A stretch of 64,000 bases of DNA from Arthrobacter cupressi (GTDB lineage: Bacteria; Actinomycetota; Actinomycetes; Actinomycetales; Micrococcaceae): the NCBI RefSeq assembly GCF_900099975.1, contig NZ_FNEI01000009.1:1-64000 (forward strand). The letters run 5' to 3'. Below, piece after piece: positions 8,021-17,159 of the stretch. Both the position numbers and the translations under genes were made by a program. The notes below the pieces were generated by a model that was not told the DNA's origin, ran no database searches, and saw only the letters and a list, made by a program, of their open reading frames with translations. Numbering within the stretch: position 1 is the first letter of the stretch; each line of letters begins with the position of its first letter.

Positions 8021-8626
8021 TCAGCCCGCGTCGTGACCGGCAGTCTCTTGCAAGGTTGCCGGCCGTCCACCCGTGAGGGAATCGACCGCCGCAGCCAGCA
8101 GGGAGCGTGCATGGTCCGTGGAGACGAACCCGCTGAGCCACCGGCCGGAGATCCCTTCCACCAGGCAGGTAAGGATCTCGGCGGTGGCTGCTGCTTCGTC
8201 TTCACCGGCCCCGTGGCCCGCGGCGACGAGGGCACGGGCGATTTCGCGGTTCCATTCCGCGGTTGTCCGCGAGAGCGGTTCACTCAGGTCCGGTTCAAAG
8301 ACTGAGCAGGCCCGGAGTTCGTTCCATGCCACCGAGTTCCGCCGGACTTCCGGGTCGTCCTTGATTTCGTCGAGGAGCAGGTGGCGCAGGTGCCTGTCGC
8401 CGTCCGCGGCTGCCGGTGAGGCGGGAGTGTCGTCCTTCCCGACCTGCTTGTTGATGTAGTCAAGGGTGGCGGCGAGCAGTCCGGCACGGTCGGTGAAGTG
8501 GTAGTACAGCAAGCCGGACGAAACACCGGCTTCCTTTGCTACGTCGTTGACCCGCAATCCCCGCACCCCGTTCCTGGCGATGCAGGTGGTGGCGGCAGTG
8601 AGGATCTTGCCCAGTTTGTCAGTCAT
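8021..8626 (-). CDS. TetR-family regulator of the NCS1 permease
   Basis: DNA-binding repressor of 201 aa. The helix-turn-helix is at about residues 24-48 (VNDVAKEAGVSSGLLYYHF), followed by an all-helical ligand domain with no specific subfamily match that I can name. Its start overlaps the stop of the upstream permease gene by 8 nt, so it is translated from the same message. The inverted repeat in that operon's promoter (10181-10200) is the obvious candidate operator, implying autorepression with the transporter. The ligand is probably a purine, pyrimidine or related nitrogen compound, by context only. Confidence 0.88.
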   Translation of the reverse strand: MTDKLGKILTAATTCIARNGVRGLRVNDVAKEAGVSSGLLYYHFTDRAGLLAATLDYINKQVGKDDTPASPAAADGDRHLRHLLLDEIKDDPEVRRNSVAWNELRACSVFEPDLSEPLSRTTAEWNREIARALVAAGHGAGEDEAAATAEILTCLVEGISGRWLSGFVSTDHARSLLAAAVDSLTGGRPATLQETAGHDAG

Positions 8627-10127
8627 GGTTCGACAGTAATACGTGCTCCGTTGCCGTGGAGCGTGGGAGCCTCTGCGGCTCCGGCCAGAACCGGACGGCA
8701 GCCAGGTAGCCGACGGCTCCGATGGCCGTGGAGCCGAGGAAACTGAGGTCGATGCCGCCGGCCAACTGCGAGAGGGGGCCCGTGTAGAGGGACGTGTCCG
8801 TCGCCAGCACGCCAAACAGCGATCCGATGGCCCACGGGATGACTGCACGGAGGTTCCAGCCGCGGGTGTTCCAGTAGCGGCCGGACGAAGCGTTGGCACG
8901 GAAAAGCTGCAGATCCCGTGGACTGTACTTGCCGCGCCGCACCGCCAGGAAACCCAGGACATTGATTGCCACCCAGGGTCCAGCGAATCCGTTGAGTACC
9001 AGCGTCATGGCGGTGATGGAGTCGACGGCGTTGAAGACGAAGACGCCGAGGTACAGCAACCCGACGGCTGCTGCCGAGGTGATGAGCGTGGTATGGACAC
9101 GACGGAGCCGGGGAAAGAGCGCTTCCAGGTCCAGTCCGCTGGCGTACAGGTTGAGCACGCCCTGCCCGAGCCCGCCTGCCAGGGCGATGACAAGGATCGG
9201 CAGCAGATACCAGGCTGGCGCGGAACGGACCAGGTCCGCTACGTAGGAGCCGCCCAGTTCCGGGATGGCCGCGGCCGTGAAGGCGCCGAAGAGTGCCGTG
9301 ACAAAGAGGCCCAGGAACACCCCGAGGCATGTGGCGGCAACCACGGAGCGGTCCGAGTGGAGCTTCCGCGAGATGCGCCGGCTGTAGTCTCCCAGCGTGG
9401 GCGCATAGGACAACGGGCCGCCCACGGAGATGACGGCGGACAGGATCCAGGTGGGCCAGAAGTCGCCCAGCAGGTAATCCGCCTGCACGGAGGTTGGGCT
9501 GAACGTGGGGGCGAAGGCAACCACCCCCATGATCAGGAGAACGCCGACCACCGGGGCCACGAACTTCTGCATCGCCACCACGGTCCCGTGGCCGAACAGT
9601 GCCACCAGGATGATTTCCGCGGAAATGACGGCGTAGCCGATGGCCAAGGTGGTGCCGTCAACAGGCGTTCCCAGCAGCCTCTCGGCGGCAGCCACCAGCG
9701 CGTCGCCCGAAGTCCAGACCGCGATGGCGGCGTAGGCCAGGGCGAAGAGCAGGGTGAGGCCGGATCCGATCAGCCGGCCGCGTGTGCCGAAATGCGCGGC
9801 GCTGGAAACGGTGTTGTTGGTGCCGGTCCGCGGCCCCAGCAGGGCCATCGGCGCAATAAGGACCGTCCCGACGATGAGGCCGGTGAAGCTGGCTGTTACG
9901 GCGCCAACGAAGTCCAGTCCGAAGGTGATGGGGAGCCATCCGAAAACGATGACGGAGAAAGCGAAGTTTCCCCCGAAAAATACAGTGAAGAGGTTCCGGG
10001 GGCGGGAGGTGCGTTGCCCGTCCGGAATGAACTCAATGCCGACTGTCTCAATACTGCCGAAGCGGTCCTTGTGCTGGGACACGGCACCGTCGGGACCCGC
10101 GTCTTTGCGGAAGCGCGTGCTCATCAT
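8619..10127 (-). CDS. NCS1-family permease (cytosine/purine/allantoin type)
   Basis: Inner-membrane secondary transporter of 502 aa with about twelve hydrophobic segments. NLFTVFFGGNFAFSVIVFGW, GPRTGTNNTVSSAAHFGTRG and LSYAPTLGDYSRRI are typical of the NCS1 group, which imports nucleobases, allantoin, hydantoins or related compounds with a cation. ATG 10127 has AAAGG 6 nt upstream; an earlier start at 10172 is less likely. It forms an overlapping pair with the TetR gene. Substrate cannot be fixed from sequence. Confidence 0.88.
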   Translation of the reverse strand: MMSTRFRKDAGPDGAVSQHKDRFGSIETVGIEFIPDGQRTSRPRNLFTVFFGGNFAFSVIVFGWLPITFGLDFVGAVTASFTGLIVGTVLIAPMALLGPRTGTNNTVSSAAHFGTRGRLIGSGLTLLFALAYAAIAVWTSGDALVAAAERLLGTPVDGTTLAIGYAVISAEIILVALFGHGTVVAMQKFVAPVVGVLLIMGVVAFAPTFSPTSVQADYLLGDFWPTWILSAVISVGGPLSYAPTLGDYSRRISRKLHSDRSVVAATCLGVFLGLFVTALFGAFTAAAIPELGGSYVADLVRSAPAWYLLPILVIALAGGLGQGVLNLYASGLDLEALFPRLRRVHTTLITSAAAVGLLYLGVFVFNAVDSITAMTLVLNGFAGPWVAINVLGFLAVRRGKYSPRDLQLFRANASSGRYWNTRGWNLRAVIPWAIGSLFGVLATDTSLYTGPLSQLAGGIDLSFLGSTAIGAVGYLAAVRFWPEPQRLPRSTATEHVLLSNHD

Positions 10128-10170
10128 CTCAAGCCTTTCGTGAACTGCATCACCATGATGCAACGCATCC

Positions 10171-10200
10171 AAGATACGCTTTGACTGAATTTTCAGTCAA
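10171..10200 (-). promoter_or_regulatory. Permease promoter with TetR-type palindrome
   Basis: TTGACTGAA (10181-10189) pairs exactly with 10192-10200 around a TT centre. On the minus strand the outer arm supplies a TTGACT -35 (10195-10200), with an 18-bp spacer and a TATCTT -10 (10171-10176). The operator therefore covers the -35 and spacer, an arrangement for repression. The outer TTGAC..GTCAA recalls the RutR consensus TTGACCA-NN-TGGTCAA. Confidence 0.7.
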
Positions 10201-10241
10201 GAGCGCTTCGACAGCTGCCGTAACGCCAAACCTTCCGACCC

Positions 10242-10958
10242 TCAGGCGAGGAAGCCGCGCAAGAGGGATGCGGTACCCTCCAAGTGCTCCACGGTGACCC
10301 GTTCCGCCGTGACTGCGTCTCCCCTGAGGATGGCCTCCGCGATTTCCGCATGCTGTTCATTGGCGTGCTCGAGGTTTGTGCCCAGGCGGGGAATGCGGTC
10401 GAGCAGATCGTTGAGCCGTGCGCGCGTCTCCGCCACGGCACCCACCAGGCTGGCTGATCCGGACAGTTCGGCGATGGCGATGTGGAACCTGGCGTCCCTT
10501 GGACGGTAGGTTTCCGGCGTCGCACTCGTCAATTCCGAGAGGCACTGCTGCAGATGTTGCCGCGCGGCGGCAGTCAGCGCGGCCTTTGCCGACAGTGCCG
10601 CGGCCGCGGGCTCGATGATTCCCCGGAACAAGAGAACGTCTTCGACCTCCGCACGTTCCAGTGGGCGGCTCTCCGTGGGGCGCTGGACAGCCGAACTCGA
10701 GACGTAGGTGCCGCCGTAGCGACCCCGTTGGACTTCCAAGTAGCCGGCATTTTGCAGTTCACCCAGGGCGTCCCTCAGTGTGGCCCGGGAGACGCCAAGC
10801 CTCTCCGCGAGTTCGCGCTCCGGCGGAAGCTTCTCCGACGGCGCGAATATGCCCAGCTTGATGGTCTGCAGAAGGTGCTCGATGGTCTCCTCGAAGGCGT
10901 TCCCGCCGCGCACCGGGCGCAGCACGGAATACGAAGGGCCGAACGGAGAGTCCTGCAT
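10242..10958 (-). CDS. FadR-type GntR regulator of the amine cluster
   Basis: GntR-superfamily regulator with an FCD C-terminal domain, 238 aa. The N-terminal wing contains LPPERELAERLGVSRATLRDAL at about 43-64; the C-terminal domain has DARFHIAIAEL, NEQHAEI and VEHLEG histidines. ATG 10958 follows GGGGAGG. It is divergent from the permease at 11217, so it most likely controls the gamma-glutamyl amine genes and itself from the shared intergenic region. It is clearly distinct from regulators A-C of this window. Confidence 0.9.
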   Translation of the reverse strand: MQDSPFGPSYSVLRPVRGGNAFEETIEHLLQTIKLGIFAPSEKLPPERELAERLGVSRATLRDALGELQNAGYLEVQRGRYGGTYVSSSAVQRPTESRPLERAEVEDVLLFRGIIEPAAAALSAKAALTAAARQHLQQCLSELTSATPETYRPRDARFHIAIAELSGSASLVGAVAETRARLNDLLDRIPRLGTNLEHANEQHAEIAEAILRGDAVTAERVTVEHLEGTASLLRGFLA

Positions 10959-11216
10959 GGCGGAGCCTCCCCTTCACTAGGGCCGGAAGCCGGGCTATCG
11001 ATGTTGGACCCATCCTATCCGCGCCCTTCTCAATGGTCACGTAGACAACCATTCTTCAGCGCCAATCTTTCTCATCCGGCATCTTTTTCGCCAAAATGCT
11101 TGACCGTGGCCTCGATCACCTCCAAACTGTGATGCAGCTCTTGGACTAAAAACAGTCCTTTAGAACGTGCGCACTTCAGAATTTCCCACTGCATTCCTCC
11201 CCTCTTAGGAAGACAC
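10959..11216. promoter_or_regulatory. Divergent control region of the amine cluster
   Basis: 258 bp between divergent genes. An inverted repeat GGACT (11143-11147) / AGTCC (11154-11158) around AAAAAC, and a GGT..ACC dyad near 11036-11051, are the visible candidates for a GntR operator. No clear -35/-10 pair was assigned. Confidence 0.45.
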
Positions 11217-12647
11217 ATGGAAACAACAGACACAGCACGCAACGACGATGCTTATTTGCAGCACCGCAGGCTGAACCGCGGCGCCGCCGGTTGGGTGCTC
11301 CTTGCCGGGCTGGGCGTTGCCTATGTTATTTCCGGCGACTTCGCCGGCTGGAACCTCGGACTCGCCCAAGGGGGCTGGGGCGGACTGTTGATCGCCTTCG
11401 TCCTGATGGGCGTCATGTACACCTGCATGGTCTTCGGCCTCGCCGAACTTTCCTCGACCCTCCCGACGGCGGGAGCGGGCTATGCTTTCGCCCGCCGGGC
11501 CCTGGGTCCCCTCGGCGGATTCGCCACCGGCATGGCCGTGTTGATTGAGTACGCGGTGGCGCCTGCTGCCATTGCCACGTTCATCGGCGGCTACGTTGAA
11601 GCACTGGGCCTCTTCGGCCTCACCAACTCCTGGCCCGTCTACTTGGTCACCTACGCCATTTTCATCGGCATCCATCTGCGGGGCGTGGGTGAGGCGCTCA
11701 AGCTCATGTTCGCCATCACGGCAGTGGCCACGGCCGCCCTGTTCGCGGCCGCCGTCGGGCTCGCTCCCAAGTTCGACGCCGCCCGCCTCTTCGACATCGT
11801 CCCGGACGGTTCCGCCGGATCCAGCGCGTTCCTCCCGATGGGCATCAGTGGCATCCTTGCGGCACTGGTCTACGGAATCTGGTTTTTCCTCGCCGTCGAA
11901 GGTGTTCCCCTGGCAGCCGAAGAGACCTCGAACCCGAAACAGGACATGCCGCGGGGGATCATCGTCGCAGTACTCATCCTGGTGGTCTTCGGCGCGCTGA
12001 TGCTCGTCCTCGTGCCCGGGGCCGCAGGATCACTGGCCATGAGCACCTCGGACAACCCGCTTCCGGAAGCCCTCCGGATCGCCTACGGCGGCAACACCTT
12101 CCTGGCCGACTTCATCAACTACGCGGGACTCGCCGGCCTGGTAGCGAGCTTCTTCTCGATCATCTACGCCTACTCACGCCAGCTGTTCGCGCTCTCCCGC
12201 GCCGGCTACCTGCCGCGCTGGATGTCCCTCACGGGGAAGCGCCGCACCCCGTACTGGGCGCTCATCGTGCCGGGGACCATCGGCTTCCTGCTCGCCGCCA
12301 TCACCCAGGACGGCGCCTTGCTGATCAACATCGCAGTCTTCGGAGCCACCGTTTCCTATGTCCTGTTGAACCTCTCGCACATCGTGCTGCGCAGGAAGGA
12401 GCCGCTCCTGGAGCGCGGCTACCGCACTCCCGGCGGCGTCGTCACCACCTCGATCGCGTTGGTGCTGTCCGCCGTGGCAGTTGTGGCGACCTTCGTCGTC
12501 GACGTCTTCGCTGCATCTATCACCGCCGGCATCTTCGCCGCCGCCCTGCTCTATTACTGGTTCTACAGCCGGCACCGCATCGTCGCCGGCGCCCCCGAGG
12601 AAGAGTTCGCCCGACTGGCCCGCGCCGAAGCCGAACTCAAGTCCTAG
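11217..12647 (+). CDS. Ethanolamine-type APC permease
   Basis: Inner-membrane amino acid/polyamine/organocation transporter, 476 aa, about twelve hydrophobic segments. SGDFAGWNLGLAQGGWGG, FGLAELSSTLPTAGAGYAF and VLIEYAVAPAAIATFIGGY match the ethanolamine permease branch of the family. ATG 11217 has AGGA at 11207-11210. It is the first gene of a five-gene cluster with a gamma-glutamyl ligase, aldehyde dehydrogenase, hydrolase and SDR. That context supports import of ethanolamine or another primary amine. Confidence 0.85.
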   Translation: METTDTARNDDAYLQHRRLNRGAAGWVLLAGLGVAYVISGDFAGWNLGLAQGGWGGLLIAFVLMGVMYTCMVFGLAELSSTLPTAGAGYAFARRALGPLGGFATGMAVLIEYAVAPAAIATFIGGYVEALGLFGLTNSWPVYLVTYAIFIGIHLRGVGEALKLMFAITAVATAALFAAAVGLAPKFDAARLFDIVPDGSAGSSAFLPMGISGILAALVYGIWFFLAVEGVPLAAEETSNPKQDMPRGIIVAVLILVVFGALMLVLVPGAAGSLAMSTSDNPLPEALRIAYGGNTFLADFINYAGLAGLVASFFSIIYAYSRQLFALSRAGYLPRWMSLTGKRRTPYWALIVPGTIGFLLAAITQDGALLINIAVFGATVSYVLLNLSHIVLRRKEPLLERGYRTPGGVVTTSIALVLSAVAVVATFVVDVFAASITAGIFAAALLYYWFYSRHRIVAGAPEEEFARLARAEAELKS

Positions 12648-12689
12648 CCCCAGATTCCACTCCATCCGAAACCACGTTGCGGAGACAGA

Positions 12690-14060
12690 ATGAACATCCA
12701 AGATACACACCGGCAGTTGACGCTTGAGACCCTCAGGGAACTGGTGGCAAGCGGCGAGATCGACACCGTCGTCGTAGCCATCACCGATGCCCTGGGCCGG
12801 CTCCAAGGCAAACGCTGCGGCGCACGTTCCTTCCTCGAAGACGTGCTGGACCACGGCGCCGAAGGCTGCAACTACCTGCTGGCCGTGGATGTCGAAATGA
12901 ACACTGTTGACGGCTACGCCATGTCCTCGTGGGAAACAGGCTACGGCGACATGGTGATGAAGCCGGACCTGGCAACCCTTCGCCGCGTTCCTTGGCTCGA
13001 AGGCACTGCGATGGTGCAGTGCGATGTGCTCTGGACCGACGGTTCCCCGGTGGCGGCGTCCCCGCGGCAGGTCCTGAAGGCCCAGCTCGAACGCCTCGAA
13101 AAGCTTGGATACCGCGCCCACATCGGCACGGAGCTGGAGTTCATCATGTTCAGCGACTCCTACTCCCAGGCCTGGGACAAGGGCTACACCGGCCTCACTC
13201 CGGCCACCCAGTACAACGTGGACTACTCCCTGCTGGCCACGTCCCGCCTTGAACCGGTGATCCGCTCCATCAGGAACAACATGGAGGCCGCCGGCCTGGT
13301 GGTGGAGTCCTCCAAAGGGGAATGCAACCTCGGCCAGCAGGAAATTACCTTCCGCTTCGACGAAGCCCTGGCCGCGTGCGATAAGCACAGCTTCTACAAG
13401 AACGGCGCCAAGGAAATCGCGGACCAGCACGGCAAGAGCATCACGTTCATGTCCAAGTTCAATGAGCGTGAGGGCAACTCCTGCCACATCCACATCAGCC
13501 TCACGGACCTGGACGGCAACGCGGTGCTGGCCGGCGACGGCGAGCACGGATTCAGTCCTGTCATGGAACGGTTTATCGCAGGCCAGCTCGCGGCGCTGCG
13601 CGAACTGACCTACTTCCTGGCCCCCAACATCAACTCCTACAAGAGGTACGTCGAGGGCAGTTTCGCGCCCACGGCCATCGCCTGGGGGCTGGACAACCGG
13701 AGCTGCGCCTTGCGGGTGGTGGGGCACGGACCCGGCCTGCGCACCGAAAACCGCGTGGGCGGAGGCGACGTGAACCCGTACCTCGCGGCAGCCGCCCTCG
13801 TGGCGGCCGTTATCCACGGCCTGGAAAACGACCTTCCGCTTCCGGCCATCACCAAGGGAAACGCCTACGACTCCGACGCCGACCGGCTGCCCACGACGCT
13901 GCGCGACGCCCGCGCCCTGCTGGCGGAGAGCAGCATCGCCCGCAAGGCTTTCGGCGACGACGTTGTGGACCACTACGTCCATGCCGCCGGTGTGGAACTC
14001 GCCGCCTTCGAAGGCGCCATCACAGATTGGGAGCGTATCCGTGGCTTCGAACGACTCTAA
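12690..14060 (+). CDS. Glutamine-synthetase-like gamma-glutamyl amine ligase
   Basis: 456-aa member of the glutamine synthetase superfamily (GlnA3/GlnA4/PuuA group) that links glutamate to an amine with ATP in the cytoplasm. IGTELEFIMF, NSCHIHISL, NINSYKRYVEGSFAP and NRVGGGDVNPYLA correspond to the metal, ATP and glutamate loops of the catalytic barrel. The family also contains true glutamine synthetases, but the neighbours (amine permease, gamma-glutamyl hydrolase, ALDH) indicate a catabolic ligase. In Streptomyces coelicolor GlnA4 makes gamma-glutamylethanolamide and GlnA3 uses polyamines; which applies here is inferred from the ethanolamine-type permease. Confidence 0.88.
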   Translation: MNIQDTHRQLTLETLRELVASGEIDTVVVAITDALGRLQGKRCGARSFLEDVLDHGAEGCNYLLAVDVEMNTVDGYAMSSWETGYGDMVMKPDLATLRRVPWLEGTAMVQCDVLWTDGSPVAASPRQVLKAQLERLEKLGYRAHIGTELEFIMFSDSYSQAWDKGYTGLTPATQYNVDYSLLATSRLEPVIRSIRNNMEAAGLVVESSKGECNLGQQEITFRFDEALAACDKHSFYKNGAKEIADQHGKSITFMSKFNEREGNSCHIHISLTDLDGNAVLAGDGEHGFSPVMERFIAGQLAALRELTYFLAPNINSYKRYVEGSFAPTAIAWGLDNRSCALRVVGHGPGLRTENRVGGGDVNPYLAAAALVAAVIHGLENDLPLPAITKGNAYDSDADRLPTTLRDARALLAESSIARKAFGDDVVDHYVHAAGVELAAFEGAITDWERIRGFERL

Positions 14061-14811
14061 GGCCTACCGCCCGAAAATTGCACTGACCAGCTACTACCAG
14101 GAAGCGTCCTGGGGAGTCTGGAAGGAGGCGGCCGCGATCCTGCCGGGCACCTACGTCGAGGCCGTCGTCGCCGCCGGCGGGACGCCGCTCCTGCTGCCGC
14201 CGGTGGGGACCGACGAATCGGTGCTGGATCTGGTGGACGGGCTGATCGTGGTGGGCGGTCCCGACGTCGACCCCTCCCTTTACGGGGCAGAGCCGCATCC
14301 GCTCACCGCACCGCAGCCGCTGCGGGATGCGCACGATGCAGCGCTCACCCGCGCGGCCCTGGAACGCGGCCTGCCGCTGTTCTCGATCTGCCGCGGGGCC
14401 CAGTTGCTCAGCGTGGCCCTGGGCGGTTCGTTGGTGCAGCACATCCCGGACATCAATCCGGGCGCCAACTACCAGCCGGCGCCCGGAGTGTTCGGTGAAG
14501 CCGCCTTCAGCACCGAGGCGGGCAGCCTGATCGAAGGCCTGCTGGGGTCCTCCGGAACAGCGCCCTGCTACCACCACCAAGCGGTGGACGCCGTTCCCGC
14601 GGAACTCCGGGTGACCGCACGTTCCGCGGACGGCACCATCCAGGCCTTGGAGAGCGAGGACGACAACTGGGTCCTGGGCGTGCAGTTCCATCCGGAGCAG
14701 AATCCGGCAGACCTTCGGCTCTTCCACGGCTTCGTGGCGGCGGCGGCCGCCTACCGCGCCGAACGCCCGCTGACCGCCACCGAGACTACGAAAGCGATGT
14801 CCACACCATGA
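14041..14811 (+). CDS. Class I amidotransferase-like gamma-glutamyl hydrolase (PuuD type)
   Basis: 256-aa C26 peptidase-family hydrolase releasing glutamate from gamma-glutamyl amide intermediates. The nucleophile elbow SICRGAQ places the Cys at 117; FHPE gives His217 and Glu219 of the triad. GTG 14041 follows GGGAG at 14029-14033 by 7 nt and overlaps the ligase gene by 20 nt. Its stop overlaps the next ATG (ATGA). The position between ligase and aldehyde dehydrogenase matches the puu-type pathway. Exact substrate inferred. Confidence 0.87.
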   Translation: MASNDSKAYRPKIALTSYYQEASWGVWKEAAAILPGTYVEAVVAAGGTPLLLPPVGTDESVLDLVDGLIVVGGPDVDPSLYGAEPHPLTAPQPLRDAHDAALTRAALERGLPLFSICRGAQLLSVALGGSLVQHIPDINPGANYQPAPGVFGEAAFSTEAGSLIEGLLGSSGTAPCYHHQAVDAVPAELRVTARSADGTIQALESEDDNWVLGVQFHPEQNPADLRLFHGFVAAAAAYRAERPLTATETTKAMSTP

Positions 14812-16178
14812 CCGCCACTGTCTTTGACGTCATCAATCCGGCCACAGAAGAGGTCATCGAGTCGGTGCCGCTGGCCGGCGCCGGTGAAGTCGACGCAGCG
14901 ATCGCCCGCGCCGCCGCTGCCTATGAAAGCTGGCGCCTGGTTGCCCCGGCGGACCGGGCCCTGCTGCTGCGCCGCTTCGCCGCCGCCGTCGACGCCGACC
15001 TGGAAAACCTGGCGCAGCTGGAAGTCAGGAACGCCGGCCACACCATCGGAAATGCACGCTGGGAAGCCGGCAACGTCCGGGACGTGCTGCAGTACTACTC
15101 GGCGGCCCCGGAGCGGAACTTCGGCAAGCAAATCCCGGTGGCGGGCGGCGTGGACGTCACGTTCCAGGAGCCGCTGGGCGTGGTGGGCGTGATCGTCCCC
15201 TGGAACTTCCCCATGCCGATCGCCGGCTGGGGGTTCGCCCCCGCGCTTGCTGCCGGGAACACCGTTGTCCTCAAGCCGGCCGAGGTAACCCCGCTAACGG
15301 CGATCCGGCTGGCTGAACTGGCCTTGGAAGCCGGCATCCCCGCTGGCGTCTTCCAGGTGATACCGGGCAAGGGTTCCGTGGTGGGGCAGCGATTCGTCAC
15401 GCACCCGGCGGTGCGGAAGGTCGTCTTCACCGGTTCCACCGGCGTGGGAAAGCAGATCATGGCCGGCTGCGCCGAGCAGGTGAAGCGGGTGACCCTGGAA
15501 CTTGGCGGCAAGAGCTCGAACATCATCTTCGAGGACGCGGACCTGGAGCTGGCCGCGGCGGCCACCCCCGGCGGCGCCTTCGACAACGCCGGCCAGGATT
15601 GCTGCTCCCGTTCCCGCGTCCTGGTGCAGCGCAGCGTGTACGAGCGCTTCATGGAACTGCTCGAACCGGCGGTGCTCGGCATGGCGGTGGGCGATCCCTC
15701 GGATGAGGCCACCGCCATGGGGCCGCTGATTTCGGCCCAGCAGCGCGAAACGGTTTCCTCGTTTGTTCCCGACGGCGCCCCGGTCGCCTTCCAGGGGAAA
15801 GCCCCTGAAGGCGCGGGGTTCTGGTTCCCGCCCACCGTCCTCACCCCGGGCCTGGACTCCCCCGCGTTCCGGGAGGAAATCTTCGGACCGGTGCTCGCCG
15901 TCGTTCCTTTCGACGACGAAGCCGAGGCCATCCGGATCGCGAACAACACCGAGTACGGGCTCTCCGGGTCCATCTGGACGTCCAAGGTGGACCGGGCGCT
16001 GCGGGTGGCCCGCGGCGTCGAATCCGGGAACCTGTCCGTCAACTCGCATTCCTCGGTCCGGTACTCCACGCCGTTCGGCGGCTTCAAGCAGTCGGGCCTG
16101 GGACGCGAGCTCGGACCGGATGCGCTGGCCGCCTTCACCGAAACCAAGAACGTCTTTATCTCCACCACCCCGGCCTGA
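14808..16178 (+). CDS. Aldehyde dehydrogenase of the gamma-glutamyl amine pathway
   Basis: 456-aa NAD(P)-dependent aldehyde dehydrogenase. PWNFP at 131-135, FTGSTGVG at 207-214, Glu231 in ELGGKSS and Cys265 in GQDCCSRSR are the standard cofactor and catalytic elements; FGGFKQSGLGREL is near the end. Translationally coupled to the hydrolase gene. In this setting it would oxidise the gamma-glutamyl aldehyde to the acid, like PuuC. Confidence 0.9.
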   Translation: MTATVFDVINPATEEVIESVPLAGAGEVDAAIARAAAAYESWRLVAPADRALLLRRFAAAVDADLENLAQLEVRNAGHTIGNARWEAGNVRDVLQYYSAAPERNFGKQIPVAGGVDVTFQEPLGVVGVIVPWNFPMPIAGWGFAPALAAGNTVVLKPAEVTPLTAIRLAELALEAGIPAGVFQVIPGKGSVVGQRFVTHPAVRKVVFTGSTGVGKQIMAGCAEQVKRVTLELGGKSSNIIFEDADLELAAAATPGGAFDNAGQDCCSRSRVLVQRSVYERFMELLEPAVLGMAVGDPSDEATAMGPLISAQQRETVSSFVPDGAPVAFQGKAPEGAGFWFPPTVLTPGLDSPAFREEIFGPVLAVVPFDDEAEAIRIANNTEYGLSGSIWTSKVDRALRVARGVESGNLSVNSHSSVRYSTPFGGFKQSGLGRELGPDALAAFTETKNVFISTTPA

Positions 16179-16219
16179 GCCGGGCACCCCGAGCAACCAC
16201 AAGAACAAAGGAGCCCACC

Positions 16220-17002
16220 ATGAACGCAGTCATCTCCAACCGCCTCGAAGGCCGCAGCGCCGTCATCACCGGCGGCGCAAGCGGCATCGGACTTGCCACC
16301 GCACGCCGCATGGCCGCAGAAGGCGCCAAAGTCGTCATCGCAGACATCGATCCCACCACCGGCGAAGCCGCCGCTGCGGAGGTCGGCGGCATGTTCGTCA
16401 AGGTCGACGTCACCAGCGAAGAACAGGTCCGCAACCTCTTCGCCCAGACCAAGGAGACCTACGGCAGCGTTGACATCGCTTTCAACAACGCCGGCATCTC
16501 CCCGGCGGACGATGCATCGATCCTGGATACCGGCATTGATGCCTGGCGCCGCGTCCAGGAAGTCAACCTGACATCGGTCTACTACTGCTGCAAGTACGCC
16601 ATCCCGTACATGCAGGAGCAGGGCAAGGGCTCCATCATCAACACGGCGTCCTTCGTTGCCGTCATGGGTGCCGCCACCTCGCAGATCTCCTACAGCGCTT
16701 CCAAGGGCGGCGTGCTGTCGATGAGCCGGGAACTCGGCGTCGAATTCGCCCGCCAGGGCATCCGCATCAACGCCCTGTGCCCCGGACCGGTCAACACCCC
16801 GCTGCTCAAGGAACTCTTCGCGAAGGACCCGGAGAAGGCCGCCCGCCGCCTGGTCCATGTTCCCCTGGGCCGGTTTGCCGAACCCGAAGAGCTGGCCGCC
16901 GCCGTCGCGTTCCTCGCCAGCGACGACGCGTCCTTCATCACGGCCTCCACTTTCCTTGTGGACGGCGGTATTTCCGGGGCCTACGTCACGCCGCTGTCCT
17001 GA
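16220..17002 (+). CDS. SDR-family dehydrogenase
   Basis: 260-aa classical short-chain dehydrogenase. The TGGASGIG cofactor loop is near residue 18, NNAG near 90, and the catalytic YSASK around 155. Last gene of the amine cluster, 41 nt after the aldehyde dehydrogenase, ended by a strong hairpin. If ethanolamine is the substrate, an alcohol dehydrogenase step is needed to turn the gamma-glutamylated amino alcohol into the aldehyde, and this SDR is the only candidate in the cluster. Confidence 0.88.
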   Translation: MNAVISNRLEGRSAVITGGASGIGLATARRMAAEGAKVVIADIDPTTGEAAAAEVGGMFVKVDVTSEEQVRNLFAQTKETYGSVDIAFNNAGISPADDASILDTGIDAWRRVQEVNLTSVYYCCKYAIPYMQEQGKGSIINTASFVAVMGAATSQISYSASKGGVLSMSRELGVEFARQGIRINALCPGPVNTPLLKELFAKDPEKAARRLVHVPLGRFAEPEELAAAVAFLASDDASFITASTFLVDGGISGAYVTPLS

Positions 17003-17020
17003 CCGGGCTGCCCCGTTTCC

Positions 17021-17054
17021 GGCCGCTGTTTCCATCCCGGTGGAAACAGCGGCC
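17021..17054 (+). terminator. Terminator of the amine cluster
   Basis: A perfect 14-bp stem (GGCCGCTGTTTCCA, 17021-17034, with 17041-17054) and a 6-nt loop. The downstream sequence has few T residues. Confidence 0.8.
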
Positions 17055-17159
17055 GGCTGCCTTCTGGCGCGGTCCCCGGGGCAGGCGTAGGGTCATGCTT
17101 GGCTGACAAACCGTAACCGCCGGCGAAGCAACCGGTGGACCCGCCGTCAAGGAGCCGCC

